A stretch of 64,000 nt of DNA from Nitrosarchaeum koreense MY1 (GCF_000220175.1 NZ_AFPU01000001.1:1213512-1277511), one strand, 5' to 3'. Shown: positions 25,524 to 34,929, counted from the stretch's first letter. Made by a program: numbers and translations. Notes: generated by a model not told the origin, from the sequence alone.

Positions 25524-25553
25524 TTTTAAAATAAAATCTAAGCAAATAAAGAA

Positions 25554-25784
25554 TTATTTTGATTCCCTTTTTACCAATAGTTTCTTTGATATTTTTAGTG
25601 AGAATCCCATAGCAATAAAATGAATTACACCGCCTATTATTGCAGCTTGCATCAAATTATCAAGAATAAACCAAGATATTGCAAAAGTTGTAATTGATGG
25701 AACTGTGACAATTACAGCAATAATTGAGCCTTTCAAAATAATCTCTTTCATAGTAAGTTTACTGGTTTTATTATCATTAGACAT
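25554..25784 (-). CDS. Small two-helix membrane protein
   Basis: 76 residues from the ATG at 25784. Two hydrophobic helices (IIAVIVTVPSITTFAISWF and MQAAIIGGVIHFIAMGF) are followed by a basic tail (KISKKLLVKRESK), which should be cytosolic. The family is not recognised. It is divergent from the Hsp20-like gene. Confidence 0.65.
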   Translation of the reverse strand: MSNDNKTSKLTMKEIILKGSIIAVIVTVPSITTFAISWFILDNLMQAAIIGGVIHFIAMGFSLKISKKLLVKRESK

Positions 25785-25822
25785 AAACAATTTTCAAAAA
25801 ATGGTAATAAAAACCAAAGATA

Positions 25823-25832
25823 CTTTATATTT
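25823..25832 (+). promoter_or_regulatory. TATA box deciding the Hsp20-like start
   Basis: CTTTATATTT is centred 27 nt upstream of the TTG at 25855. This argues against the longer readings of the frame (from 25705 or 25801) and for a leaderless TTG start. Confidence 0.5.
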
Positions 25833-25854
25833 GGTCAGAGTCAAATTGAGTTAC

Positions 25855-26310
25855 TTGGCAAGTTATAAGGGAACATATTCAAATGAACAATCGTTAAACT
25901 TTGTAATTCCAATAATGGTAATTTTGTTTTTAGGAATTATTTACATAATGACCCAAAGAGCAGGTTCAGGTTTTGTTAGTTTTATCCTAATTGGAGCTGC
26001 GGCAATTACAATGTTTTATTGGATTCATGTTCTAAAGAAAATGACTAAGGATCAAAAACCAGTATACAATGCTAGGGAACAAGAAACTAAAAATTGGGTC
26101 TATGATTTGATCAAAGGAGATGCAGATTTTGTATTTGTATCAGAAGTTCCTGGTCCAGAAGACAAGATATCAGTTAGACTAATTGACGGCGTATTGTATA
26201 TTCGCGGTTCTGGAGGATTTTCAAAAGAAGTTCCAATAACAGGATCAAATGAAATGCAAATTCAGGATTTCAAATATAGAAACGGCGTACTTACACTAAG
26301 AATAAAATAA
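25855..26310 (+). CDS. Membrane-anchored Hsp20/alpha-crystallin-like protein
   Basis: 151 residues from TTG 25855. Two hydrophobic helices (VIPIMVILFLGIIYIM and FVSFILIGAAAITMFYWIHV) are followed, after a basic linker, by a domain of about 75 residues with the small heat-shock pattern: FVFVSEVPGPEDKISVRL, GVLYIRG, FSKEVPI and NGVLTLRI. The VLTLRI ending mimics the last strand of Hsp20/CS folds. The domain should lie in the cytosol at the membrane surface. A chaperone role is inferred from fold only. Confidence 0.65.
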   Translation: MASYKGTYSNEQSLNFVIPIMVILFLGIIYIMTQRAGSGFVSFILIGAAAITMFYWIHVLKKMTKDQKPVYNAREQETKNWVYDLIKGDADFVFVSEVPGPEDKISVRLIDGVLYIRGSGGFSKEVPITGSNEMQIQDFKYRNGVLTLRIK

Positions 26311-27417
26311 CTACAAACTTTTTGCAAGTTCTAATTTTTGTGGAAGATATTTATCAGTAATGTTTGTCAAACCATATTTTGAAAATGCTTCTAATTCAGC
26401 TTTTCTTTTAATTTTAAGAAATACATCCAGTTCTTTTTTCCAAATACCTTCTTGATATCTTGGATCAGTTTGTAAATCATAGCATCGTTTAATGTCTGAT
26501 TCAGTCATTGGGATTGTAGGAAGTTTGAATTTTTCAATATCAGTAGCCCATACACCTACCCATTTTGCATCAGGAACAGTGAGTTCTCGAAGATGTGCAG
26601 CATTTGCTGAACCAGATTTTATTACCATTGCAATATGTTCTCCATACACATCACCATCGGTCAGAATAATTACTGGTAGTCCTAATTCATCATGAAGTCT
26701 CTTTAAAAGAGTTCTAGTAGAACGAGGAGCTTGTCCTCCAGTATTAATGATAATAGATTTGAATTTCTTATCAACTTGTTCTTCAACAAATCTTGTAAAC
26801 AAACCACCTTTTTCAATGGCAATTACGATTTCAGCACTTGTATCTAATAATTCGGCAGTAGTAAGACTTGGACCAATGGCATATCCATCAGGATGGTTTG
26901 AAAGATTCATTTTTTTTCCTTCGTATCCAGGAATAGTGTATTCTATATTCAAATCTCCAAAAATTGAGCTTCTCTCTTCAGGAAAAATATGAAAATCTTC
27001 TCGGGGTTTTGATAATACGGCTTCGAGATCAACTATAATGTTATCAGATTCAGATTGATCTTCAAATTCAATTGCGAATGCTTGAGATGAATAATACACA
27101 TCTCTTAACGTAGATGATTTTTTTTCTTGTGTTAATCGGTTAGCAAAAAATGCCAACCACATTAATTGTGTAAATGATCTTAATTGAGATGAGTTTCTAG
27201 AACTTCTAACAGCAGCAGAGTTTCCTAAGATATATTGTCTAAGTTTTTTATCATAAACAATATTACTGACTGATCTGCTAGGTATTGAAAATTTTGGAAA
27301 TTGTCCGTTATCTAAGTCACCATAAACTTTAGCACCATGATCTTTTAGGGCATCGATAATATTCTGCTGTTTTACTTTTGCTTTTTGCTTACGATCTTTA
27401 ATTTTATTTGTCGTCAA
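26311..27417 (-). CDS. top6A: DNA topoisomerase VI subunit A
   Basis: The 368-residue Spo11-type catalytic subunit. The active-site tyrosine is in STLRDVYYSSQAF near residue 110; the TOPRIM domain has VIAIEKGGLF (Glu) and ILTDGDVYGEHIA (D-x-D) for the metal. With Top6B it makes ATP-driven double-strand passage to decatenate and relax DNA. It overlaps top6B by 14 nt, so subunits are made together. Confidence 0.96.
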   Translation of the reverse strand: MTTNKIKDRKQKAKVKQQNIIDALKDHGAKVYGDLDNGQFPKFSIPSRSVSNIVYDKKLRQYILGNSAAVRSSRNSSQLRSFTQLMWLAFFANRLTQEKKSSTLRDVYYSSQAFAIEFEDQSESDNIIVDLEAVLSKPREDFHIFPEERSSIFGDLNIEYTIPGYEGKKMNLSNHPDGYAIGPSLTTAELLDTSAEIVIAIEKGGLFTRFVEEQVDKKFKSIIINTGGQAPRSTRTLLKRLHDELGLPVIILTDGDVYGEHIAMVIKSGSANAAHLRELTVPDAKWVGVWATDIEKFKLPTIPMTESDIKRCYDLQTDPRYQEGIWKKELDVFLKIKRKAELEAFSKYGLTNITDKYLPQKLELAKSL

Positions 27418-29242
27418 CTGTAATCTCCTCTTCTAATAATTTCTTATAATTTGGTTCTTTAGTCTTTCCGGAAAGTTCTGTACAAAATTGCGAAATAAGG
27501 GGCAGATACTTTGCATATAGATTTGCTCTTTTTTTTGCCATCTCGGCTTGACCACGTTTTGACATGTATGCTGCAAGTTTTCTAGAAAGAAATTGTAAAC
27601 CTAATCTTAATTCACGTTCTATTTCTTGTCTATCAGCAACATTTTCTTTTCCAACTGTTTTGTAAGGTATTCTAGTTGAACAAATATGAGATACTATAAC
27701 AAAAGGAGGATCACCTTTGACTTTATACCTACTCCAATCGGTATCATTTACAACTTTGAGAACTACATCGCTTCCTTCATCATAAAGTAATGGAATTCGA
27801 TTAGCATAACGGTAAACATGTGGTCCACCTGGTTTAATTTCACCACCGTAAGCAATACCCATCTCCACAACAAAGGGAAAACCAGAATAGGCAGATGCTG
27901 GACGCTGAACCACTGCGCAGAAATCAGGTTTGAAGAATTTCTTCATACCTTTCTCAAGGGGTTCTTCCCCTAGGGGAGCTAAACAGCTAGGATCAGGTGA
28001 AAGAAAATCCTCAAATTTCTGTAATGAATCACTTAGTTTTACAAGTTCTTCATTTGTCAATGATCCCATCCGTTTTTCAGGTTTGAAACCTGCAAACTCT
28101 GCAAACTTTACAGCAGTTGAAGGCCCTATTCGTTGAAATCGTTTAGTCAAAAATGCAGTTAGTGTTTCACCCTGAACCGTGCCAGTTAATTGTTTATAGT
28201 AAGGATTATCAGAATCAAGATCAATTGTTTTTGCTTGTGAATCACCAAAATCCCAATAGTATAATTTTTTATTTGGTACATCAATATCATCAATTCTAAC
28301 TTTACTAAGTTTATCAAAATCCATTTCAAGAAAGGACATCAAAGAAATAACAACTCTTACAGGTCTGGAAAGAGTTTTCCAACGTTTTGCTGCTTTATCC
28401 ATAATTCCAGTAAAGGTGAGATTTTTTTTTGCCAGTCCCAAATCTTTCCTAACTTTTTCAATCATTATATCATCAATGTTTGGAATTTCGAATTGAGATT
28501 CAACCATCATACGTCTAATTGTTTCAACATCAATACCATGTGCATGAGGTCTAATAATTGTCGGTGCAGGTGGCATCTCATTTACAATTTTAGAGTAATG
28601 GAATTTTTCTCCTTTAGGATCATCAAAAGTTATTGTTGCATATGGCGTAATCAAAGAGGTTTCATAAACATAATCTTTAATTTTTGAACCTGCTTTTGCA
28701 TAATCGCCTTCAAGACAAATACTGACAGAAAGACCCCTTTTTGTTACTTCTTTGGTATTATGTTTTAAAATCACAGGTTTATTTTTTTGAATATCCAACA
28801 ACAATTCAAACTCGTCCTGAATTTTTCCATCAGTGGAACTTTTAACATAAACCGGTTTGTTTGTGGTAATTTGTCCATATAGAATCGCCATTGTAGCTCC
28901 TAGACCAAACATTCCTCGTGCCTGTTTTAATCCAAATTTAGAGCCATAAAGTACAGTTCCAAAGGCTAATGGAACATGTTTAGATTCTATTCCAGGACCA
29001 TTGTCTTTTACAGTTAAGATGTATGGTTTAGGATCCGGAGCGTCTGGATCAACAGCCTTTATTGAAAGATGGACATCAGGAAAGATTCCTTTTTGATCAC
29101 ATGCATCTAAAGAGTTTTCTACAAACTCCCTTACAGCGGTATAAAGTGATCTAGTAGGATTGCTAAATCCGGCTAAATCCCTATTTCTATAAAAAAACTC
29201 ACTTGGTGAGATCTGATTAAATTTTTCTTTAATAGAAGACAT
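27404..29242 (-). CDS. top6B: DNA topoisomerase VI subunit B
   Basis: A 612-residue GHKL ATPase. Motifs are EFVENSLDACDQKG (N box, residues 37-50), VKDNGPGIES (G1), ARGMFGLGATMAI (G2) and a transducer domain with the conserved lysine region after residue 420. It also includes the helix-two-turn-helix insert (GPSTAVKFAEFAG). Dimerisation on ATP controls the Top6A cleavage gate. It is coupled to the KH protein gene upstream by a 14-nt overlap. Confidence 0.96.
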   Translation of the reverse strand: MSSIKEKFNQISPSEFFYRNRDLAGFSNPTRSLYTAVREFVENSLDACDQKGIFPDVHLSIKAVDPDAPDPKPYILTVKDNGPGIESKHVPLAFGTVLYGSKFGLKQARGMFGLGATMAILYGQITTNKPVYVKSSTDGKIQDEFELLLDIQKNKPVILKHNTKEVTKRGLSVSICLEGDYAKAGSKIKDYVYETSLITPYATITFDDPKGEKFHYSKIVNEMPPAPTIIRPHAHGIDVETIRRMMVESQFEIPNIDDIMIEKVRKDLGLAKKNLTFTGIMDKAAKRWKTLSRPVRVVISLMSFLEMDFDKLSKVRIDDIDVPNKKLYYWDFGDSQAKTIDLDSDNPYYKQLTGTVQGETLTAFLTKRFQRIGPSTAVKFAEFAGFKPEKRMGSLTNEELVKLSDSLQKFEDFLSPDPSCLAPLGEEPLEKGMKKFFKPDFCAVVQRPASAYSGFPFVVEMGIAYGGEIKPGGPHVYRYANRIPLLYDEGSDVVLKVVNDTDWSRYKVKGDPPFVIVSHICSTRIPYKTVGKENVADRQEIERELRLGLQFLSRKLAAYMSKRGQAEMAKKRANLYAKYLPLISQFCTELSGKTKEPNYKKLLEEEITVDDK

Positions 29243-29801
29243 CTTGATTTTCCCATAGTTGCATTTTTTCTTGTTTACTTTTTCTATTTGCTGCTTCTAA
29301 TTTGTTGTAAACGGCACCATGTATACTACCATTTGATATTGAGGATATTGCATCTACAACCAATTTTAGTTTACTAGTATCTCCAATTATTGAAACAGTT
29401 TTTCCATATACAGAAATATGAGTCCCAGTTAAATTTTCCATGTTTTTTCTTGCCTTACCGCCTTCTCCTATAATTCTCCCTTTTATCCTTTCAATATTTG
29501 CATTTGATTTTCCGGCAAACTCCCTCAAATCTATCACGTGTAATGCATTTTCACCCTTTAGTAAACTCATTGCATTATCAGGAGAAAAACCTCTACCTAT
29601 TGCAGTTACTATCTCCATAGCTTTGAAAGGTTGAATACTTTCAACATCACCGTTAGATTTGATAAAAACTTCACCTGATTCACCATCGATATCTAAAGTA
29701 ACATAACATAGCTGTTCAATCTTAGATTTTACTGAACCGGATTTGCCAATTAATACGGCTATACGTTCATTTGGAATTCTAAGTATTTTTTCAAAACTCA
29801 T
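29229..29801 (-). CDS. KH-domain RNA-binding protein (Pno1/Dim2/Krr1-like)
   Basis: 190 residues with two KH domains: the first GxxG loop is in VLIGKSGSVKSKIE (residues 16-29) and the second in GRIIGEGGKARKNME near 108-122. The family (Dim2/Pno1) binds the 3' end of pre-16S/18S rRNA and works with the Rio kinase and Dim1/KsgA in small-subunit maturation. Its gene overlaps rio1 by 4 nt and top6B by 14 nt, an arrangement shared by many archaea. Confidence 0.92.
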   Translation of the reverse strand: MSFEKILRIPNERIAVLIGKSGSVKSKIEQLCYVTLDIDGESGEVFIKSNGDVESIQPFKAMEIVTAIGRGFSPDNAMSLLKGENALHVIDLREFAGKSNANIERIKGRIIGEGGKARKNMENLTGTHISVYGKTVSIIGDTSKLKLVVDAISSISNGSIHGAVYNKLEAANRKSKQEKMQLWENQDVFY

Positions 29802-30592
29802 CCTATGATATCCTCAAATATTTTAATTGGATCTTCAACTGAAATTCCTCTTTTTGAAAAGAATCTTGTTATATTATTAATGTCTCTTTTAAGAAATTCT
29901 TGAGCATTAGGATGCCTAAGATCAACTGCAGACCCGAGATCAAAAAGAACCAACCCATTAGGAGTTTTAAAAATATTATATTCTGAATAATCGCCATGAA
30001 CTAATTGTGCCTTTTGATAAAGTCTGGTAATTATAGAAATTGATTGGGCATAATCAGTTTCATCAACTTCTGATTCAAGTAGAATTTTTGCGGGTGAACC
30101 GTGCTCGCCAATAAAATCTAAAGCAAGAACATTATTTGATAAATAAAGAGGCCTTGGGACAGGAATTCCACATTTGTAAGCCTGTGTTAAATTTCGATAT
30201 TCTTTTTTTGCCCATAAATAAATCAGGTTTTTTGTTCCTCTTTTTATTTTTGAAAATCTTGGATCACCCGTAATGTATTGTTCACGTTTCTTAAAATTTG
30301 AAGCACTAATCAAATAAATTTTTAATGCAACATCATTATTTTTTTCATCAACAGCCCAAAATAGAACTGACTCTTTTCCTGCACTTACAGGACCATTAAC
30401 ATATGCAATAACATGATCTGTGATCATTTTGTATAATGTCATAACAGTTGGTTTGTCTAAGACTTCGTTGATCACTTTACCTTTTTTGAATCCATCGTCT
30501 AATCCTCCTCTTTTTGATTTTGAAGTTAATTTATGATCAACTTTAGATTCTAGTTTTCTACTTAGATCATCATATAACAAATCATCAGACAT
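29798..30592 (-). CDS. rio1: RIO1-type serine protein kinase
   Basis: Atypical kinase of 264 residues (from ATG 30592; a TTG five codons earlier, at 30607, is also possible because the SDDL coding sequence is repeated). It has the P-loop VSAGKESVLF, the catalytic loop LVHGDYSEYNIF near residue 203 and the metal loop LFDLGSAVDLRHP. RIO1 releases assembly factors from the late pre-40S/30S particle. Adjacency to the Pno1-like KH protein supports this role. Confidence 0.92.
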   Translation of the reverse strand: MSDDLLYDDLSRKLESKVDHKLTSKSKRGGLDDGFKKGKVINEVLDKPTVMTLYKMITDHVIAYVNGPVSAGKESVLFWAVDEKNNDVALKIYLISASNFKKREQYITGDPRFSKIKRGTKNLIYLWAKKEYRNLTQAYKCGIPVPRPLYLSNNVLALDFIGEHGSPAKILLESEVDETDYAQSISIITRLYQKAQLVHGDYSEYNIFKTPNGLVLFDLGSAVDLRHPNAQEFLKRDINNITRFFSKRGISVEDPIKIFEDIIG

Positions 30593-30719
30593 TAGATCAT
30601 CGGACAATGAATATCATCACACTTACTAGATAAAAGAGATTTCCTTTAGTGAATTTGATTTAAAAAATATACTAGATGGTGATAGATAAAATAACTTCAT
30701 AGTTTTTCATTGAATGAAT

Positions 30720-31016
30720 TTACATTTTAAAAACGATCAAAAAAGGCACTCCAGAAATTTTTTTTACTCCATTTTCAGAACCAATTCCAAGTTCTAAAGA
30801 AAGAGAGATAGTATCTTTGCCAACCATATTAATTATATTTGAACTTTCTAGCAATTTTTTAGCTTCATCAATTTCAATTATTTCATTACCATAATAGCTC
30901 TCACTAATTTTCATGGTCAACTCATTTTCGGATATACTTTTTCCAAGAAGTTCTGCATCGCATATATTTAACATTAAATTTTTTTGATATTCAGTAGTTT
31001 TAACTGAGAATCGCAT
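30720..31016 (-). CDS. DUF424 family protein
   Basis: 98 residues resembling DUF424: MLNICDAELLGKSISENE followed by KISESYYGNEIIEIDEAKKL. DUF424 genes often sit next to translation factors in archaea; here the start shares one base with the aIF2-beta stop. Function is unknown; the fold and link with translation factors suggest an RNA-related role. Confidence 0.75.
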   Translation of the reverse strand: MRFSVKTTEYQKNLMLNICDAELLGKSISENELTMKISESYYGNEIIEIDEAKKLLESSNIINMVGKDTISLSLELGIGSENGVKKISGVPFLIVFKM

Positions 31017-31438
31017 TACGCATATTTACCTTTTAGAGTAGATTTAGCACCGCAAGCTTCACAAATCAAAAAAGAGATCCTATTTTCTTTTAGTATTTTT
31101 GTATCAGGACTTTTGCAAGTATGACACTCAAGATAATCTTTAACATAAATTTGGAAAAGACGTGTAAAGTCGTCAGGAGCTCTTCTCCCAACAAACATAG
31201 CCTTGTCACCTAAGCGTTCAGCTGGAACTGCAAATTCTTTAGAAAGATATTGTAAGACTTTATCAGGATCCCGACGAAGTACTTTAGGAAATTCTGAAAA
31301 ATTACGCAGAAATGTTTTTTGGCCTTCCCACATAACATCCACGACAGGAAGCTCAAATCTAGTAGTAGATACTTTTTTAGAATCGCCTAGTTTATCTTGA
31401 ATTCTCTTAAGCAATGTTTCGTAATCTGATTTAGCCAC
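31016..31438 (-). CDS. Translation initiation factor aIF2 subunit beta
   Basis: 140 residues with the alpha/beta domain of aIF2-beta/eIF5 (TTRFELPVVDVMWEGQKTFL, then FSEFPKVLRRDPDKVLQYLS) and a C-terminal zinc ribbon (ECHTCKSPDT...ICEACGAKS). It is part of the trimeric aIF2 that delivers initiator tRNA. A TATA-like CAATATAGG is centred about 27 nt upstream of the ATG, so it likely heads the aIF2-beta-DUF424 unit. Confidence 0.94.
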   Translation of the reverse strand: MAKSDYETLLKRIQDKLGDSKKVSTTRFELPVVDVMWEGQKTFLRNFSEFPKVLRRDPDKVLQYLSKEFAVPAERLGDKAMFVGRRAPDDFTRLFQIYVKDYLECHTCKSPDTKILKENRISFLICEACGAKSTLKGKYA

Positions 31439-31506
31439 TGAAAATTTGTGTATACTGTACCCTATATTGGTTTTTGAAAAAGAGAAATCGTGTGGATTTT
31501 GTTGGC

Positions 31507-31650
31507 CTACATCTTTCCTATTCGGAAGACGTTAGTTCCACATGTTGGACAAGTGCCTTTTACAGCAGGGCGTCCATTTTTTAGTTTAGTTTCTTTGGGA
31601 TCCTTTACTTGTCTTTTAGCTCTGCATTTTACGCAATATGCTTCTACCAT
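31507..31650 (-). CDS. Very small zinc-ribbon protein (DUF5679-like)
   Basis: A 47-residue protein starting MVEAYCVKCRAKRQVKDP with a second CxxC in KGTCPTCGTNVFRIGKM. The two CxxC pairs form a one-ribbon zinc site. The pattern matches small DUF5679-type proteins. It lies immediately upstream of aIF2-beta on the same strand. Start is the ATG at 31648-31650. Confidence 0.82.
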   Translation of the reverse strand: MVEAYCVKCRAKRQVKDPKETKLKNGRPAVKGTCPTCGTNVFRIGKM

Positions 31651-31900
31651 TATGAAAAATGTCTCACGTGGTGGTATTTAGGAAGAGCCTGTGAAAATTA
31701 TTTAACTATAGACTAGATGGGCGTAAATTTTCTTACACATCAATAATCAAAGATTATAAAAAATAATAAGAAATATTGTAATTTTTTTAATATTTATCAT
31801 AATAATTATATATGAATGGATTTTTTTTACTATTTATTCAACATTAGACGAAATTTTGAAAGGTTTACCAGTTATAAACACCATGATTCTAGAATAAAAA
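31651..31900. other. AT-rich intergenic region with one promoter
   Basis: 250 bp between divergent genes, extremely AT-rich, including long A and T runs near 31755-31830. The only signal I can support is the TATA box GTTATAAAC at 31871-31879, centred 26 nt before the ATG at 31901. No RNA gene or ORF is seen. Confidence 0.5.
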
Positions 31901-32389
31901 ATGGCATCTAAAAAAGGAATTATAATCACTATTATCATTTTAGCATCAATTACAGCTGCCAGTTTTCTCCTTTGGATTGTACCTCAAGAAAATCCAGCAA
32001 CTTTGGTCGTTTCAGACTATGAAAACTATCTTGAAGGAGTAAAGAAAATTCATCAAGTATTACAAGAATCTATAGAAACTGAATTTCAGAATCTTTTAGA
32101 TGGAAATACTTCTCCAGATGAGTATATCTCAATAACAGAAGTAACGACTTCGCAAGTTACAGCTCAAATTAGTGAGTTTGTAACATCAAAACCAACAGAA
32201 GAATGGCAAAATAGCTACATTACCTATATGGAAGCTATGAAAAAATTTAATGAATATATTATAGAAACTAAGGTTGCAGCAAATATGCTAAAAGTTGGTC
32301 AAATAGATGCTGAAACTTTACAAAATATTGAATCATTAAGATTAGAAATACAAGAATTAATCAAAAAATCAGACGAGTTAAGACCATAG
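31901..32389 (+). CDS. Membrane-anchored extracellular helical protein, unknown function
   Basis: 162 residues: a single N-terminal helix (IIITIIILASITAASFLLWI) after MASKKG, then about 130 hydrophilic, mostly helical residues rich in Glu and Thr. The topology suggests anchoring with the bulk outside. No known motif. It is preceded by a TATA box at the leaderless distance and followed by the DUF373 gene after 75 bp. Confidence 0.7.
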   Translation: MASKKGIIITIIILASITAASFLLWIVPQENPATLVVSDYENYLEGVKKIHQVLQESIETEFQNLLDGNTSPDEYISITEVTTSQVTAQISEFVTSKPTEEWQNSYITYMEAMKKFNEYIIETKVAANMLKVGQIDAETLQNIESLRLEIQELIKKSDELRP

Positions 32390-32464
32390 TTAGGCTCAAA
32401 ACATAATTATCATATTTATAAAAGTTGGAAATCGTTAAAAAGCAATTCAACGATTAGAAAAAGA

Positions 32465-33610
32465 ATGTCTCAGAGATCCGACATAGAAAAAGATGTCAAT
32501 GCTTCAACTTCAAACAAGTTACTAGTAATTTGTGTAGATAGAGACAATGATGTAGGCGAAAAAGCAGGCATAACTACTCCAATAATTGGAAGAGATGCCT
32601 GTATTGATGCTGCACAGAGATTAGCATTGGAAGATCCTGAAGATGCAGATTCAAATTCAATGTTTGCAGCAATTAAAACATATGAAGATTTAATCAGTAA
32701 GGGTTACCAAGTAGAAGTTGTAATTGTTGCAGGAGTAAAAGAAAGAGGAGTTCAAGCTGATGAAAAAATCCTTAAAGAAATTAAAAAAATATTAGAAATA
32801 TTTTCTGCGAATGGAGCAGTTATTGTATCCGATGGAGAAGACGATGAGAGTGTAATTCCAGTTATTCAAAATGTATTGCCAGTAGTTTCAGTACAAAGAG
32901 TTGTGATGAAAGTAAGTAGAAGTGTAGAATATTCCTATGCAGTTTTTGGAAAATATCTAAAAATGTTAGCATATGATTCAAAGTATTCTAAATTTTTCTT
33001 AGGAGTTCCAGGCATACTTTTGCTAATTGGCGGAATTGCAACAGTATTTGGATATACTGAAGAAATATTTGCAGTGTTAGTTAGTATTTTAGGTATTTCA
33101 TTTCTAATTAGAGCATTTGACGTAGATAAAGCATGGTCTAACTTGACAAGACCTACGCCGATGGGTTTTATCAGAATTTTTACAATGGTCGCTGGCATAT
33201 TGTTGATTTTATCATCCATTCCAACTGGAATAAGCTCTATTGATCCAGAAGTGTTAGGTGATGAGACAGAAATACTCAGAATAGTTACCGATAAAATAAT
33301 AATTGGTCAATTCATCACAGGAGCTTTACCAATTCTATGGATGGGTCTTGGAGCAATTTTTGCAGGAATATTACTTAGCAATTGGATTGGGGGAGTTCCA
33401 AGACAAATTACAGATATTTTAAGAATCGTAGTTCTTGCAGCGTTATACCCTATAACATCACAATTTATCCTCATAATGATGAACGGTGACGTTCAATCAA
33501 TCACACTAGTGCCACCATTACTAGCAGGACTAGCTGCTACGTTAGTATCAGCCACAATTCTATTTAGAAAATATAGAAAACACAAACATCAAGAAATGAT
33601 CGTAGACTAA
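32465..33610 (+). CDS. DUF373 family membrane protein
   Basis: 381 residues. The N-terminal soluble domain starts LLVICVDRDNDVGEKAGITT and includes PIIGRDACIDAAQRLALEDP near residue 40 and SDGEDDESVIPVIQN near 120, all typical of DUF373. Residues 175-370 form several transmembrane helices (for example FFLGVPGILLLIGGIATVFG). The DxD pattern near the N terminus could bind a metal or nucleotide, but no activity is known. Archaeal-specific. Confidence 0.87.
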   Translation: MSQRSDIEKDVNASTSNKLLVICVDRDNDVGEKAGITTPIIGRDACIDAAQRLALEDPEDADSNSMFAAIKTYEDLISKGYQVEVVIVAGVKERGVQADEKILKEIKKILEIFSANGAVIVSDGEDDESVIPVIQNVLPVVSVQRVVMKVSRSVEYSYAVFGKYLKMLAYDSKYSKFFLGVPGILLLIGGIATVFGYTEEIFAVLVSILGISFLIRAFDVDKAWSNLTRPTPMGFIRIFTMVAGILLILSSIPTGISSIDPEVLGDETEILRIVTDKIIIGQFITGALPILWMGLGAIFAGILLSNWIGGVPRQITDILRIVVLAALYPITSQFILIMMNGDVQSITLVPPLLAGLAATLVSATILFRKYRKHKHQEMIVD

Positions 33611-33689
33611 AAAAGTAAGAAATTCTTTACAATATCTTTATTCCTGAAAAACACTGATATCATCTAGGGTTATTGATCATGAATGGTGA

Positions 33690-34487
33690 TTGGAAATTAA
33701 TAAAATAAAAGATACCGTATTTCAATTATCAGGATTATATAGAATATATTCAAAAAGGCTTGAAACTGAAATACGTGGCGGTGATATCCCAAATCATCTT
33801 GCTTTAATTTTAGATGGAAATAGACGATGGGCAAAAAGACATCTCACTATTCCTAAAACAGGACATTGGAAAGGAGCTGATGCAGTAGAAAATCTTCTGG
33901 ACTGGTGTGAGGAATTTGACATAAAAATAATTACTTTGTATGCACTTTCAGCAGAAAATTTAGATCGAGACGATGAAGAATTAAGTCATCTTTATGAATT
34001 AATTCGAATTAGATTAGAAAAACTGTACAATGATTCAAGAATTCATAAAAACAAAATGAGAGTTAAAGGAATTGGAAGAATTGAACTATTACCAGATTCA
34101 ATTAAAGATGTTTTAAAACGATTAGATGATGCAACAAAAAATTATGATAACCACTTCCTAAATATTGCACTAGCATATGGAGGACAAAATGAGCTAGTTG
34201 ATGCTGTTAAAAAAATAGCTGAAAAGATCAAAGATGGCTCAATTGATGTAAAGGATATAACTAAAAAAGAAATTGAATCTAATTTATACACATCTCATTT
34301 ACCACAATCATCACCAGATATGATTTTAAGAACATCGGGAGAAAAAAGATTGAGCGGATTTTTAATGTGGCAAAGTGCATATAGCGAATTAATTTTCATG
34401 GACATATTTTGGCCAGAGTTTAGGAAAATTGATTTGATGAGAGCCATCAGAACATTTCAAGAAAGAAAACGAAGATTAGGTAAATAA
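33690..34487 (+). CDS. uppS: Cis-prenyltransferase (undecaprenyl-diphosphate synthase family)
   Basis: 265 residues from TTG 33690. Hallmarks are LILDGNRRWAKR (catalytic Asp42), TLYALSAENLDRD near residue 85, IALAYGGQNELVDA and the C-terminal DMILRTSGEKRLSGF plus WPEF. It condenses isopentenyl diphosphate into long cis-polyprenyl diphosphates, the lipid carriers for glycan transfer onto surface proteins. The Nudix gene follows 16 bp downstream. Confidence 0.94.
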   Translation: MEINKIKDTVFQLSGLYRIYSKRLETEIRGGDIPNHLALILDGNRRWAKRHLTIPKTGHWKGADAVENLLDWCEEFDIKIITLYALSAENLDRDDEELSHLYELIRIRLEKLYNDSRIHKNKMRVKGIGRIELLPDSIKDVLKRLDDATKNYDNHFLNIALAYGGQNELVDAVKKIAEKIKDGSIDVKDITKKEIESNLYTSHLPQSSPDMILRTSGEKRLSGFLMWQSAYSELIFMDIFWPEFRKIDLMRAIRTFQERKRRLGK

Positions 34488-34503
34488 TTGGGAGAGTATT
34501 GAA

Positions 34504-34929
34504 ATGATTGAAGAAACTTCTGCAGGAGTAGTAATATTTAGAAGAGAAAATTCAAAAATTTTATTTTTATTATTAAATTATCCATCTGGACATTGGGATT
34601 TTGTCAAAGGAAAAATGGAAGAGGGCGAAACAACTCATCAGACAGCAATACGAGAAACTCGAGAAGAGACAGGAATTACAGATATTGTATTTTTAGATGA
34701 TTTTGAAGAATGGATAAAATATAATTTTCAATATCATGGGGAATTAGTAAATAAGAAAGTTGTTTTTTTCTTAGCAGAAACAAAAACAGAACAAGTTATA
34801 ATTTCTCATGAACACCTTGATTATATTTGGGCAGATTATGAAACTGCGATGGAAAAAACAACGTTTGACAATGCAAAATCAATTTTAACTAAATCAAAAG
34901 AACTACTTGGAAAAACTTTGCAGTTGTAA
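34504..34929 (+). CDS. Nudix hydrolase (Ap4A hydrolase-like)
   Basis: 141 residues with a full Nudix box starting at GKMEEGET and continuing through AIRETREETGI (G-x5-E-x7-REUxEExGU) near residues 36-58. The N-terminal EETSAGVVIFRRE and short length resemble diadenosine tetraphosphate hydrolases, which clear Ap4A made by aminoacyl-tRNA synthetases. Substrate not proven. The 3' end overlaps pyrF tail to tail by 27 nt. Confidence 0.88.
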   Translation: MIEETSAGVVIFRRENSKILFLLLNYPSGHWDFVKGKMEEGETTHQTAIRETREETGITDIVFLDDFEEWIKYNFQYHGELVNKKVVFFLAETKTEQVIISHEHLDYIWADYETAMEKTTFDNAKSILTKSKELLGKTLQL

